Below, piece after piece: positions 44,455 through 56,379 of a stretch of DNA of 64,000 nucleotides. Location of the stretch: contig JAMWET010003391.1 of assembly GCA_024036415.1 (NCBI GenBank), positions 50,001 through 114,000 on the forward strand. Reading direction: 5' to 3'. The position numbers and the translations under genes were made by a program. The stretch is from Prochilodus magdalenae. Its lineage: Eukaryota; Chordata; Actinopteri; Characiformes; Prochilodontidae. How positions within the stretch are numbered: the stretch's first letter is position 1; every line of letters starts with the position of its first letter. Under the pieces are notes generated by a model. It saw nothing but the letters and a program-made list of their open reading frames with translations, made no database searches and was not told the origin of the DNA.

Positions 44455-47290
44455 ATTCCTGTATTTCATTCCTTCATTCCTACACCAACATTCTTCTTTC
44501 ATCTATTCATTCCTTTATCCATACACCAACATTGTTCCTCCATCCATTCATTCCTTTATCCATACACCAACACTGTTCCTTCATCAATTCATTCCTTTAT
44601 TCATACACCAACATTCTTCTTTCATCTGTTCATTCCTTTATCTGTACACCAACATTCTTCTTTCATCCATTCATTCCTTTATCCTTACACCAGCATTGTT
44701 CCTTCACCCATTCATTCCTTTATCCGTACACCAACATCGTTTCTCATCCATTCATTCCTTTAACCATACACCAACATCGTTCCTCCATCCATTCATTCCT
44801 TTATCCATACACCAACATTGTTCCTTCACCCATTCATTCCTTTATCCATACACCAACATTGTTTCTCCATCCATTCATTCCTTTATCCATACACCAACAT
44901 TGTTCCTCCATCCATTCATTCCTTTATCCATACACCAACATCGTTTCTCATCCATTCATTCCTTTATCCATACACCAACATTGTTTCTCCATCCATTCAT
45001 TCCATTGTTCATTACACCCACTGTTTCATCCGTTAATTCCTTTATCCATACACCAACATCATTCCTTCATCTGTTCATTCCTTTATCCATACACCAACAT
45101 TGTTCCTTCATCTATTTATTCCTTTACCCATACACCAGCATTGTTCCTTCACCCATTCATTCCTTTATCCATACACCAGCATTGTTCCTTCATCCATTCA
45201 TTCCTTTATCCATACACCAACATTGTTCCTTCATCCATTCATTCCTTTATCCATACACCAGCATTGTTCCTTCATCCATTCATTCCTTTATCCATACACC
45301 AACATTGTTCCTTCATCCATTCATTCCTTTATCCATACACCAACATTGTTCCTTCATCCATTCATTCCTTTATCCATACAACATTGTTTCTTTCTCCATC
45401 CAGCACTGTTCCTTCATCCGTTCATTCCTTTATCCATACACCAGCACTGTTCCTTCATCCGTTCATTCCTTTATCCATACACCAACACTGTTCCTTCATC
45501 CATTCATTCCTTTATCCATACACCAACATTGTTCCTTCATCCATTCATTCCTTTATCCATACACCAACATTGTTCCTTCATCCATTCATTCCTTTATCCA
45601 TACACCAACATTGTTCCTTCATCCATTCATTCCTTTATCCATACACCAACATTGTTCCTTCATCCATTCATTCCTTTATCCATACACCAGCATTGTTCCT
45701 TCATCCATTCATTCCTTTATCCATACACCAACATTGTTCCTTCATCTATTAATTCCTTTATTCATACACCAACATTCTTCTTTCATCCATTCATTCCTTT
45801 ATCTGTACACCAACACTGATCCTTCATCCATTCATTCCTTTATCTATACACCAGCACTGTTCCTTCATCCGTTCATTCCTTTATCCATACACCAGCATTG
45901 TTCCTTCACCCATTCATTCCTTTATCCATACACCAGCACTGTTCCTTCATCCATTCATTCCTTTATCCGTACAACAACATCGTTCCTTCATCCGTTCATT
46001 CCTTTATCCATACACCAACATCATTCCTTCATCTGTTCATTCCTTTATCCATACACCAGCATTGTTCCTTCACCCATTCATTTCTTTATCCATACACCAG
46101 CACTGTTCCTTCATCCGTTCATTTCTTTATCCATACGCCAGCACTGTTCCTTCATCCGTTCATTCCTTTATCCATACACCAGCACTGTTCCTTCATCCAT
46201 TCATTCCTTTACCCATACACCAACATCGTTCCTTCATCCGTTCATTCCTTTATCCGTACACCAACATCGTTCCTTCATCTATTAATTCCTTTATTCATAC
46301 ACCAACATCGTTCCTTCATCCGTTCATTCCTTTATCCATACGCCAGCACTGTTCCTTCATCCATTCATTCCTTTACCCATACACCAACATCGTTCCTTCA
46401 TCTATTAATTCCTTTATTCATACACCAACATTGTTCCTTTACCCATTCATTCCTTTATCCATACACCAGCACTGTTCCTTCATCCGTTCATTCCTTCATC
46501 CATACACCAGCACTGTTCCTTCATCCATTCATTCCTTTATCCGTACACCAACATCGTTCCTTCATCTATTAATTCCTTTATTCATACGCCAACATTCTTC
46601 TTTCATCCATTCGTTCCTTTATCTGTACACCAACACTGTTCCTTCATCCATTCATTCCTTTATCCATACACCAACATCGTTCCTTCATCTGTTCATTCCT
46701 TTATCCATACACCAACACTGTTCCTTCATCCATTCATTCCTTTATCCATACACCAACATCTTTCCTTCATCCATTCATTCCTTTATCCATACACCAACAT
46801 CGTTCCTTCATCTGTTCATTCCTTTATCCATACACCAACATCTTTCCTTCATCCATTCATTCCTTTATCCATACACCAACATCTTTCCTTCATCTGTTCA
46901 TTCCTTTATCCATACACCAGCATTGTTCCTTCATCCATTCATTCGTTTATCCATACACCAGCATTGTTCCTCCATCCATTCATTCGTTTATCCATACACC
47001 AGCATTGTTCCTTCATCCATTCATTCCATTCATCCTTTATACACCAACACTTCAACATCTTTTCCTTCATCTCATCTGTTCATTCCTTTATCCATACACC
47101 AACATCGTTCCTTCATCTATTTATTCCTTTACCCATACACCAACATTGTTTCATCCATTTATTCATTTGTTTATCCATACACCAGCATTGTTCCTTCATC
47201 CATTCATTCGTTTATCCATACACCAGCATTGTTCCTCCATCCATTCATTCGTTTATCCATACACCAGTATTGTTCCTTCATCCGCTCACA
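44455..47290. repeat. 41-bp minisatellite, about 69 units
   Basis: The consensus unit reads TTCCTTTATCCATACACCAA then CATTGTTCCTTCATCCATTCA, 41 bp. Measured spacing, for example 45,181 to 45,222, is 41. Units differ by point variants (GTTCCT/ATTCCT, CACC/CATC, ACCAGC/ACCAAC, TTCGTT) and a few indels, for example near 45,380, 45,005 and 47,030. Because 41 is not a multiple of three and the unit has no stop in any forward frame, all three + frames stay open for hundreds of codons; these are not genes. Strand composition is markedly C/T-rich. Confidence 0.96.
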
Positions 47291-48284
47291 TGTATGTTTT
47301 CTGTACAAGCAGACCCACTTCCAAAATCCTGGATCTTTTATCTCACATATGAATGTTTGCACACAGCATGCCAAAAATGAAGCCGAATCTTAAATGTATC
47401 ATTGCCTCTAGTCCACTAGACTAGTTACCTGAGACTGAGTTTACTGCTAAGTGACAAGCGGCAAATCTTGTAATGGAACCCAGTCAGCAGCTCCTCTGGC
47501 AGCAGTGCCTTTCTGTTTGTCCTCGGGTACTGTAATGAAATATTGACCACTGAGCTGGAAACGTCCCATTCTCACTTCAGAAATCCGGTCAGCTCATATC
47601 TCTGGAATTCAGACGGAAAGCAGCAGTACCTTAAACTGAACACTAGAGGTCAGCAGTAGATCATGTTACCTTTCCATGAGCAGCATGGCCCTCTTAACAT
47701 CCACAGCAGCCTACAGTTCAACAGCTTTGACAAAGCCTTTACAGTAAGACTTTCCCAGCTACATCACACACTGAAACGTAGCCACGACTTCTGAACTTTG
47801 ACCCTTTAGGCCACCTATTTCTATTCACATGTCTCTAAACAATCGAAACAAAGTGCTTTACATTGTCAGTAGGTTTAGTTTAGGCGAGCCTGTGAAGAAG
47901 TGATGGTTATCAGTGTGGAAAAGTCATAAAGGCAGGTTCAGAGGTTAAGCAGAGGGATTTTTCCTATTGAATAGTTTACCTTGAGTCTTTCAGACAGGAG
48001 GAACAGGATGTGGGCAAGACATCCAGCAATTCTCTTCCAGCAGTATTCTCTTAAAAGCTATTTTGTCTTTCTCTCCCCTCCCAGGCTCCCAGAGGAAAGT
48101 AAAGGACTGTTATACTAGTTCCCTGAACACTGTACATATCATTTAGCACACAGAAATGTACAGCACGGTGCTCTCTCCATTTATTTCATTTGTAAGCAGT
48201 TATTAATTTTTCAGCATTACTTGTATTTACACGTAGTGTCATTTTTATAAGGTCCGCTTATCATTTAGGACCCTTTGTAGTTCT
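47291..48284. other. Intergenic stretch, nothing recognised
   Basis: No exon-like frame and no repeat shared within the window. Confidence 0.35.
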
Positions 48285-48500
48285 ACAGTTACAGACTGTA
48301 GTCCGTCAGTTTCCCTGTCTACTATGTTACCCTATTCTCCAATGGTCAGGACCACCACAGAGACTGTACCATGTGGGAGGTGGGTCATTCTCAGCACTGC
48401 AGTGACACTGACGTGGTGGAACCGTGTTAGTGTGACTTGAGCTGGTGCATGTGGTTCAGACACAGCAGTGCTGCTGAAGTATTGAATATGATGCATGCTC
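48285..48500 (+). repeat. Partial copy of foldback repeat family F
   Basis: GTAGTTCTACAGTTACAGAC, CAATGGTCAGGACCACCACA then GAGACTGTACCATGTGGGAG, CACTGCAGTGACACTGACGT and CAGACACAGCAGTGCTGCTG match the left half of 54,385-55,005. Confidence 0.8.
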
Positions 48501-48504
48501 ACTG

Positions 48505-48735
48505 TGGCTGGAGCACAACCTTGAATCTCCATTTTTGTCATTTTTCAGTTTTGACGTAATTTGAAAGTACCTGTCGCCCTTTACATTGTGCGTAAATTCC
48601 ATGATCAATGGAACAATAGAAAAGGGCCAAAACGATTTGAAAATACGTCTGGTTCCATTGACTTACATTATAAGTACAGCATGTTTTTTCCTTCTCCTGT
48701 AAAGTTTTGTCCTTGAGATACAAGTTCATTCCAAC
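48505..48735. mobile_element. Decayed hAT-like MITE
   Basis: The order is inverted relative to the 12.1 and 25.0 kb copies: GAATCTCCATTTTTGTCATT, GGCCAAAACGATTTGAAAAT, TCTGGTTCCATTGACTTACA then TTTTGTCCTTGAGATACAAG. Terminal bases are mutated. Confidence 0.5.
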
Positions 48736-48810
48736 AGCAGTGTTATATACTACATATAATCTAAATGTACACATATGCATTGCCGTGTTCTCTCCTCATG
48801 TCTTGTATAG

Positions 48811-48976
48811 TTGTCCACCATGCACCCCCGCCTGGGTCGAGGAGTTTCCGGAATACCCGAAGCGATTCCCGGTACCTGAGGCCTATCGGCAAAAGAAAAA
48901 AGAGTTTCTGAGCTTCAGAAAAGAGAGTTACGAAAAGCCCTATAAGCCACTGTGCCTGCCTGTAACGTTTAAATGA
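48811..48976 (+). CDS. Candidate terminal coding exon of an unrecognised gene
   Basis: After a T-rich tract and acceptor TCTTGTATAG (48,801-48,810), a 166-bp open segment codes about 54 residues and then stops with TGA at 48,974-48,976. The peptide is rich in Pro, Tyr, Lys and Phe: CPPCTPAWVEEFPEYP, KRFPVPEAYRQKKKEFLSF, RKESYEKPYKPLCLPVTFK. Third positions and GC content rise in the segment, unlike neighbouring DNA, which supports coding. The basic-aromatic composition resembles small cilia/sperm microtubule-associated proteins, but I do not recognise the family and no upstream exon was found in the repeat-filled 47-48.8 kb. It may also be a relic. Confidence 0.45.
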
Positions 48977-49369
48977 GCATAAAAGAACAACGAGGTTGAC
49001 AAGTGCACGGCTAATCGGCACAGACGGTAATATCACATCAAAAGATGTCACGGAGTCCTTTTAAATGGATGTAATTAGGACATTCTTTGATTCTCAGACA
49101 GAGAGATTATGGATATGGCAAGGGGTGCAATGAATTAGAGCAGGACAGGGCATGCTCCAGTAAGGATTGTGCTTTAGATGGAAGATGCTATTGTTTTAAA
49201 GATGTCCTCTAAGAGAAAGATCAAGTGGGTAATGTTAAAGAAGGACCGATTTTAATACCAGCTTTATTATCCAGAAGTCTGACGGTCCGGTCTTTTCTGG
49301 ACGGATCTGGTGCTGCTCTAGCCTGGGTCGAATGCTGTATCTAAAATATTGTTAGTCTTACATTTGACC

Positions 49370-49487
49370 ATTGAAACTTAGTGGGTAGGTTGGACATTGT
49401 GAGAAAAGCTCGGCCGGCCAGCTTGACGTAGCAAGGACCGGCCTTATCTCTTCATTCATGGACATACAGCGAGCATGCTCTCCATGC
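49370..49487 (+). mobile_element. Short Tc1 family A fragment
   Basis: AACTTAGTGGGTAGGTTGGA then CATTGTGAGAAAAGCTCGGC, followed by GACGTAGCAAGGACCGGCCT and GACATACAGCGAGCATGC. These correspond to the segment just inside the left terminus of family A. Confidence 0.65.
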
Positions 49488-49554
49488 CCTCCTCTAACCC
49501 TAACCTTAGTTCCAGTACCGGTTCCTGACAATGATTCATTCCCACACCCAATCC

Positions 49555-49915
49555 CTAGAGAGTCCAACTAGCAACATCTAAGAAAATCACCTAGCAACAC
49601 TTCGGAACCACCTAGAATGCTACCAAACTAGTAACACCCTGGCAACCATCAGGGATCCCAAAGCAACCCCCTACCACCACTTCTGCAACCACTTAGCCAC
49701 CATCATACCATAGCAACCATCTTAGCAACCACCTAGAATAATATAGAAACCACCTACCAACACTTTTGGAACCACAGAGAATACTATAGCCACCACCTAG
49801 CAACCATCAGGGATATCAAACAACCCGCAGCCACCACCTTAGCAACCACTCATGCGATAGCAAATGGCTAGTAACTACCTGGAACACTACAGAAACTGCT
49901 TACAAGCGTGCCAGC
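49555..49915. repeat. Degenerate CCTAGCAACCA-type tandem repeat
   Basis: Phrases CACCTAGCAACACTTC, CACCTAGAATGCTACC, CAACCATCAGGGATCCCAAA and ACCACCTAGAATAATATAGA recur at spacings of roughly 20-45 bp. The strand is A/C-rich with few G. It is an old, decayed minisatellite. Confidence 0.72.
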
Positions 49916-52460
49916 AAGTTTAAGCTGCGCAGTAGCTTTTCTAGTTTGTGTTTATCAGCACAATAACAACAACGCCTGTTTAACGGTCCGAGATGAAACT
50001 ACTCTGGGAAATGGTCATCCAAAAATTGATTCATTACTCTTTTGGAATATGTAAACATCATAATGATTATTGATTAATGACAATGATTATTGGAGCTCAG
50101 GCCAATGTAAATAAATAAATAAATAAAATGTATGTAGGATTATGAGCTCTTTAAATTTTACCTTACAATATAGCCGTAGCCAATCCTGAATCTATTCCAT
50201 TGCTACACATGGTTAAACCCAACATCAGTGGCTGAAGCCTGGTCAGTTGCTGCAGCAGTAATATCTCAACCCACCTCACTTTTTCTTTTGGCCCCTACAG
50301 CTGTATTTTGTGCACATCCAGAGCTGCATTATTCAGTCCCTTCATGGAAACCATTGCACAAAGAGTTATTAAGTTATAGGAATGAGCGATGAATGTCTGG
50401 ACCCACAGACAGGCCCCTGAAGGTAACAGGGCTAATACTGATTCCCTGCAGTTAAGCGCTCGTGTACATAAAGCAGCAAATTGCATGTGACCTGAGACTT
50501 TATAAGTGCTTGTTTTGGCTGTGGAATGGCACATTAAATCAATAGGCAAGCCAAAACGAGGCAGGGTCCCTTATATAGGACATTTTATAGACCAAGGCAC
50601 AGAAAAGTGCTTTAATACATGAAAGGAAAATGAAATTATTATATTAATAGAGAATACTGTAATAGCGCAATGTCTAGACCAGGTGTGGGCATCCAGCACA
50701 GTTTGGTGATATCTCTATGTACACCAACTTGAGGAGAACAGTCACCAACTTGTACAGGGATGACTCTGATAAGGTTACTGTCTATGTGGCACATACCACG
50801 GGTAGGCATGAACTCTGCTGTTGGATTTTCGTTACTTCCTGTTAGCTGTGTCTTGCTCCCTTTAGCTCCCGTTAGCATTTAAAAGCCAATTTGAGATGCA
50901 CCCTTGTCTGCTGTCTAGCCTGTTCACTCATCTCATCGTAGGGTTTGCCATGTAGGGTAAACCAAGCTAGCTTCTTCTTATCGCTAGCTAAACATGTAGC
51001 TGTTGTTGTGTGGCATGGTGCCATAAAGCTAAACCTCTCTGGTGAGAGGTCTCGTTCCAGCACCTCCAAAGTTACACAGAGCTATCGGAGGCTTTCTGGA
51101 CCCAGAGCTGCAATGACACCTATAGGGTCCTTCTGGGCATGTCCGGACTTGCCCAGCCACTATATAAGCCCAGCTAAAACCAAACATGGGCCTTTTCTTC
51201 CACCCTAGAAGAGTAAAAATTGCCCAAGTGGCCCATGTAAGTATCTTTTAGTCTTTTCCCTGCTGTTCGTGAGCATTTTTAAGAGTCCAGTAGTTTTACT
51301 TGTAGAGGATGGTGATGTGTTTACCAAGCTAGCATAGTGTAATATTGTATTGTGGCTGAGAGTATGAGGGACTGTATGTGAACTACTGAACAAGCTAAAG
51401 CAGGGACAGAACGGGTCTAAAAGAAAGGAGAAATGTAAAACTAATCGAATACTGTAACGATAGTAATTGGTGTCGCTTTTGAGTGAGACTGTGGAAATGT
51501 GGAACCGGGGAGTGTGATGCACTGTAAAGACAAGCGTGCGGGAGTTAACCAATAAAGTGTTACCCAGTTGGGCCATTCTAAAGATATTCTGTAGTTGTCA
51601 TCAGTATATTTGAGCAGAACATAACAAATACCATAAAAAGTATCTCCTGCAAGTGACATAGAAATTATTCTGAAGCTGTTATTTTAAGGTACAACTGCTA
51701 TATAATGTTGACTAGCCCGTTTCCAATTAGAGAGCTGAGGATTCAAACCTTCATGACCTCTGATGATCAGAGAGGTATCACTCAGAAGCTGTGAAACTGT
51801 AGAAAGACCATATTACCAGGTTTGGTGACACTAATAAGAGCCCTGTGTTTTATTTTTTTTATTTTTAGGCACATGAGGGAGTATTTGAGCTTAGGAGTGG
51901 TGCAACTGTGTGACAGCTGAACCCAGAGATCATGAGATCCAATCCAGGTGACAGCTCAGGTCTCTGCGGCGGGGAATTTGAGAGAACTCACACTCCCCAA
52001 CATCCCCCACCGGTGCCACTGTGAGAAAGGCGGAGGTAGTCATAGTCTCTGGGTGAGACTGGAGGAGGATCTGAGTATAACTATTTTTTATGTATTTTTA
52101 TATCCTAGATTTCAAAAAGTACCACTTTAACATAAATAAAACACGAATAGATTTTATTTTAATGGTTACTGGTTATTCGTTATGTCTTTAAAGACTTTAG
52201 TAAGCATTAATAAGTAGTTATAACTCATTAATAAATGGGCACAGTGAGCTGTTCTAAGAATGTGATTCAAGTCAGAGCTGGCAGGTGTGATGCTGACTGA
52301 TGGAGAGAACAAAGTAGGATCAGTAAATATCAGAATCTGAGCTTTAATGGTATAAAACAACTTGAGGTTACTGTTAGGAAAACCAGAGTGCTCTTTAAAA
52401 AGTGTTATAATGGCTTTTTAATGCTCTTCAAGTACTTATGCGCTCATTTCTAACCATTTA
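49916..52460. other. Long intergenic stretch without a gene
   Basis: No exon-like frame found. A TATA-box-like CACTATATAAGCCCAGC at 51,159-51,175 and an AATAAA at 51,551-51,556 are about 385 bp apart in the same orientation, with GGGCCTTTTCTTCC downstream of the TATA box. This spacing could suit an old solo LTR or a small transcript, but no LTR termini or target duplications were confirmed. Confidence 0.3.
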
Positions 52461-53165
52461 TACACTCATCTTCAAAAAACAGTTGGACCCAGGTGGAAGT
52501 GTCAGACTGCAGTGCTATGGGGAAGGAAGATAAAGGTGACCAGGAGCATTAAATGATGATACATTTAGACTGATACGGGGAATATTTATTTAGCTACACA
52601 TACAGAAGTCTGTCTCTCAGTATGGAATCAGCCCGTTTGCTAATGCAGTATGCCAGATGTCTCAGCATGGTGTCCTGTGATAATCCATCCCATGCAGCTT
52701 AAATATTCTCACACGGTTCTTGCAGATGGTGCAGTAGGGGTGGAGTTGGAGTGATACCAGGCCTTCTGGACGTGTAATGCTTGACAGCAAACCGTCCATC
52801 TTGGTGCTGACCACGGAGCCTCCACACAGAAATTCATTGATCATCTCCACCAAGGTAAAAGCGGGACTTGTCACGGAAGATGGCCCGCTGCCATTCTGAG
52901 TTGCAGTCTTTGGTGACATTGACGTGGTGTTAGGGACTGTCGTCATAACGGTCTGCGTGCATGTAGTCCTGCATCGTGCACCGTCTGCCAACTCCATCAG
53001 TCAAGTACAGTGATAGCGTCTTTGCTTACATCATATGCATGGCCGAGTGTGAAACTTCAATCATTCACATGTCTCACAATATTGAATCTACCCACCAAGC
53101 TTCAGTCCTGTAAGATGATTCCTTCTGGGTGCAGCTATTTGTGCAACTATTCCTCTGATGATAAG
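52461..53165 (-). mobile_element. Tc1-like element, family A, near full-length deletion derivative
   Basis: Both ends are present: TACACTCATCTTCAAAAAAC at the left and TGCAACTATTCCTCTGATGA then TAAGAGTA at the right, imperfect inverses. The reverse complement carries TTGGTGGGTAGATTCAATAT, the first catalytic region (GTCCCGCTTTTACCTTGGTG), the shared deletion junction (TTACACGTCCAGAAGGCCTG) and the WDGLSQD-coding end. About 705 bp, non-autonomous. Confidence 0.87.
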
Positions 53166-53169
53166 AGTA

Positions 53170-54384
53170 AACTGATTTCACGCCGTTCATTAACGGACAG
53201 TCTTAGTCTGAGCCAGAAGATGAACTAAACATACTGCAGTGTAGGCTGATGCAGGTTGCACAGTGAAGCCAGGTAGTAGACTCCATATGGGGAACCCGGG
53301 GTGAGCGGGACTGTGCATGTGGGCTAATTTATGACCAGCAGTGCACTGCAAAGCTTAACACTGTATAGTTAGGAGCACAACATGCTAACGCACAGCCGTC
53401 AATGCACAAGTCAAACCCGTGAAGCACACAAACATAACATAAGGCAACGTCCACTGTAGTCTGATCTTTGCAGCGCCGAAGGCCGCACTAAAACATTCCT
53501 TAATAATGCCCAGTCCTTGGACAGGCCCCAACGCATTCAGGTAGTGGTTTGCAAAGCTGCATACTCACTTTCTGTTTTTTTTTTTTCTTCTGCAAAAGTT
53601 GGACCGAAAAAAGGCTGGAATGAATTGATATTTTCCATTGGAGGTAGAACTTGGACACTGGTTTTATTGTTGTTGTTCTCTCTCATTATTCGATTAATCT
53701 TGAAGTCTGAGAGAACAAAACTGAAACAGAGAAAAATATATTAGTGCTGACCTCAGCAGGTTTGCCTTCTCTTGACCTAATGATCAGATACATTCTGGAT
53801 TATGCCGTGCAGGTGTAGACCGCATGTGGGCTGCCAAGGAGACTGCTTTTACTGCTGCTTCGAGCATCTCTGATTCAGAGAAACTGAATGGGCTTGCCTC
53901 CGTATATTAATTGGAGCAACGTTTCCATATTCCCTCGCACAAACTGAAATCAAATGACCTCACCAAAGAGGCAGTTAGGTTTAAGAGCCAATGTATTAAA
54001 TTGCAACAATAAAACACACCTTCCCAGTTGGATGTAAGAGACAAATATTCAAACTTTGTTCTTTTTTTTCCCCTTTATTTTGAGGAAGTTCTTTTTTAAG
54101 AGAACATTAAATCCACTTCTTCTCCTTCGGCTCGCCGAGAGTTGGAAACGGTGGGAGACGCAGCGCTCGCCAGGATCCATAAAAGATGTGTTTGCACATT
54201 TAGCACTAATGTTAAAGACCCTTGGACCTGAGAAACAGAGCTGCCACATGTGAATTAGCACCCAGGGTCAAACTCTGAGGATGTTGGGGTAATCAGGGTG
54301 TTTGGGCTAATGGGGGCTGTTCTTCCCTGCAAGCAAACATGAAAGACTGGATGAAGCACTCATTGTCCATTCTGTCAGCTCCAC
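53170..54384. other. Intergenic stretch with one weak exon-like segment
   Basis: At 53,599-53,744 a + frame following a poly-pyrimidine/AAAG acceptor-like site codes a possible single transmembrane helix (TWTLVLLLLFSLIIRLIL) and basic tail (KSERTKLKQRKIY), then stops. The rest shows nothing. I treat this as chance unless homologues are found. Confidence 0.2.
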
Positions 54385-55005
54385 TGACCATATAGGAGCA
54401 CCTGGTAGTTCTACAGTTACTGTAGTCCATCTGTTTCTCTGTATACCTTATTATCCTGCTCTTCAATGGTCAGGACCCCCACAGGACCACCACAGAGGAT
54501 GTATCATGTGGGTGGTGGATCATTCTCAGCACTGCAGTGACACTGATGTGGTGGTGGTGTGTTAGAGTGTGTTGTGCTGGTGTGAGTGTATCAGACACAG
54601 CAGTGCTGCTGGAGTGTTTCAACACTGTGTCCACTCACTGTCCACTCTATTAGACACCTTGCTGGTCCACCTTGTAGATGTACAGTCAGAGACGACAGCT
54701 CATCTGCTGCTGCACAGTGCGGTGTTGGTCATCCTCTAAAGCTTTATCAGTGGTAACAGGACGCTGTCCACAGGATGCTGCCCACAGGACACTCCTCGCA
54801 GGACACTGTTGGCTGGATAGTTTTGGCTGGTAGACGATTCTCATGTCCAGCAGTGACACTGAGGTGTCCAGCAGCACTGCTGTGTCTGATCCACTCACAC
54901 CAGCACAACACTCACTACCACACCACATCAGTAGTGATCCACCACCCACATAAGGCTTGCTCTGTGGTGGTCCTTCTGGGTTCCTGACCACCAGCATTTA
55001 CTGTT
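54385..55005. repeat. Foldback repeat family F, near complete copy
   Basis: The left arm GTGACACTGATGTGGTGGTG ... TGCTGGTGTGAGTGTATCAG then ACACAGCAGTGCTGCTGGAG is inverse to the right arm CCAGCAGCACTGCTGTGTCT then GATCCACTCACACCAGCACA and CACTACCACACCACATCAG. The arms flank about 260 bp, giving a stem-loop-capable element of about 600 bp. Partial copies lie at 1.6, 26.7 and 48.3 kb. The class is unassigned; there is no coding capacity. The middle contains a short tandem of CAGGACACT/CAGGATGCT units. Confidence 0.82.
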
Positions 55006-55319
55006 TCGATGCGTCTCTCTTCTTTTCTCAGTGAAGAGTTTCTCGAACCGTTACACATCCTTTCATACCCATAGCACTGAGTGGTCTTCTCACAGTATAA
55101 GGATGGAGAGGAACATCTATGGATGTTTTCAGATCTGAAGCAACAATGGAGCTTGATGTTCTCCTCTCATTCAAACACTAAACACTGAAGTTAAGTGTCA
55201 TATTAAATATCAAGCAAAGCTTGTTCATCTTTTGTAATTTTGATGTCTTTGACCACACATTGTTGCATACAACTGTATCAAATTGGAACCATCTTTCAAA
55301 AAAGATACAAGATATAAAA

Positions 55320-55532
55320 CATTTATGGCATTTAGCTGATGCTCTTATCCAGAGCGACTTACAAGGTTAATCATATTACAGGTGGGCCAATGTAGTGTTA
55401 GGAGTCTTGCCCAAGGACTCTTATTAGTGTAGCACAGCATAGTCACCTAGACTGGGATTTGAACCCCAGTCTCCCATATGTAGAGATGGCACACTGGGTA
55501 GTGGTGTTACCCACTGAGCTACACCAACCACT
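55320..55532 (-). mobile_element. tRNA-derived SINE, minus orientation
   Basis: On the + strand: ATGGCATTTAGCTGATGCTC then TTATCCAGAGCGACTTACAA, an inverse B-box GGGATTTGAACCCC, and at the 3' side CTGAGCTACACCAACCAC, the inverse of the GGTTGGTGTAGCTCAG head. It is almost complete and abuts a Tc1 element at 55,540. Confidence 0.9.
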
Positions 55533-55539
55533 ATACCAG

Positions 55540-56165
55540 TCACTCATCATCAAAAGAATAGCTGCACCAATAGCCACATCAACCGTAAGTAATGAAACTT
55601 GGTGGGTGGGTTTGACATCGTGAGACATGTGAACGATTCAAGTCTCACACTCGGCCGTGCATGGGACGTAACCAACGACTGGCACTAACACTGTACCTGA
55701 CTGACCCAACAGCCACAATTGCAGACATTCAGCGAGCATTGATTCCTCCATCGGCTGCACGGCGCAGGACTACATGCAGACCACTACGACGACTGCCCAT
55801 AACACGACGTCAGTGTCACCAAAGAAGGCAGTGGTGTCCTGCCAGACTGTCATGGAGTGACTCAGAATGGCAGCTGGTCATCTTCAGTGACCCGTCCCGC
55901 TTTTGTCTTGGTGGAGACGACCAGTAAGTCCGTGTATGGAGGCACCACGGTTTGTCGTCACGCATCACACGTCCAGAAGGCCTGGTCTCACTCCACCTCC
56001 ACCCCTACTGCACCATCTGCAGGAACTGTGTGAGGATATTGAAGCTGCATGGGATGGATTATCGCAGGACACCATTAGGAACCTCTCCTGGTAACCTTCA
56101 TCACCATAGCACTGCAGTCCCAGACTTCCTTCAGGGTGCAGCTATTCTTTTTGTTGATGAGCGTA
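55540..56165 (+). mobile_element. Tc1-like element, family A, both terminal repeats present
   Basis: The left terminus TCACTCATCATCAAAAGAAT then AGCTGCACC is inverse to the right terminus GGGTGCAGCTATTCTTTTTG then TTGATGAGCG. The interior codes LTDPTATIADIQRAL and RLSWSDSEWQLVIFSDPSRF (first catalytic aspartate region). It jumps at the shared junction to the C-terminal LQELCEDIEAAWDGLSQDTI and then ends. The second and third catalytic residues are lost, so it is non-autonomous. This is the best-preserved copy in the window. Confidence 0.9.
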
Positions 56166-56379
56166 TTAAAACTCTTTGTGTTTTTGTTTTGAGACGGCAC
56201 AACTTTCAGCTCACTGTAGTTTCAGCCTCGGTGATTACCGCAGTGTGCTAATGGGCAGCTGCAGCTTTTATCCCATTACAGGCCCCTGTCTTCTGTCATA
56301 ACATATTTGTTAGCATAACTGACACTAATACAGGTGAAGCATCTGTTTTCTGTTTAGGCTGTAGCCAGTCAGTTCGGGG

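Noticed and set aside
44455..47290. Possible CRISPR-like array
   Set aside because: Units are contiguous with no unique spacers, and the genome is eukaryotic.
44436..47393. Long open reading frames of 438, 443 and 614 codons
   Set aside because: They arise from a 41-bp tandem repeat lacking stops in all three + frames; amino-acid content is purely the repeat in three phases.
53517..53744. A small single-pass membrane protein exon
   Set aside because: The frame is short, the acceptor (TGCAAAAG) is poor, the hydrophobic stretch comes from T-rich DNA, and no partner exon was seen. Kept only as a low-confidence note.
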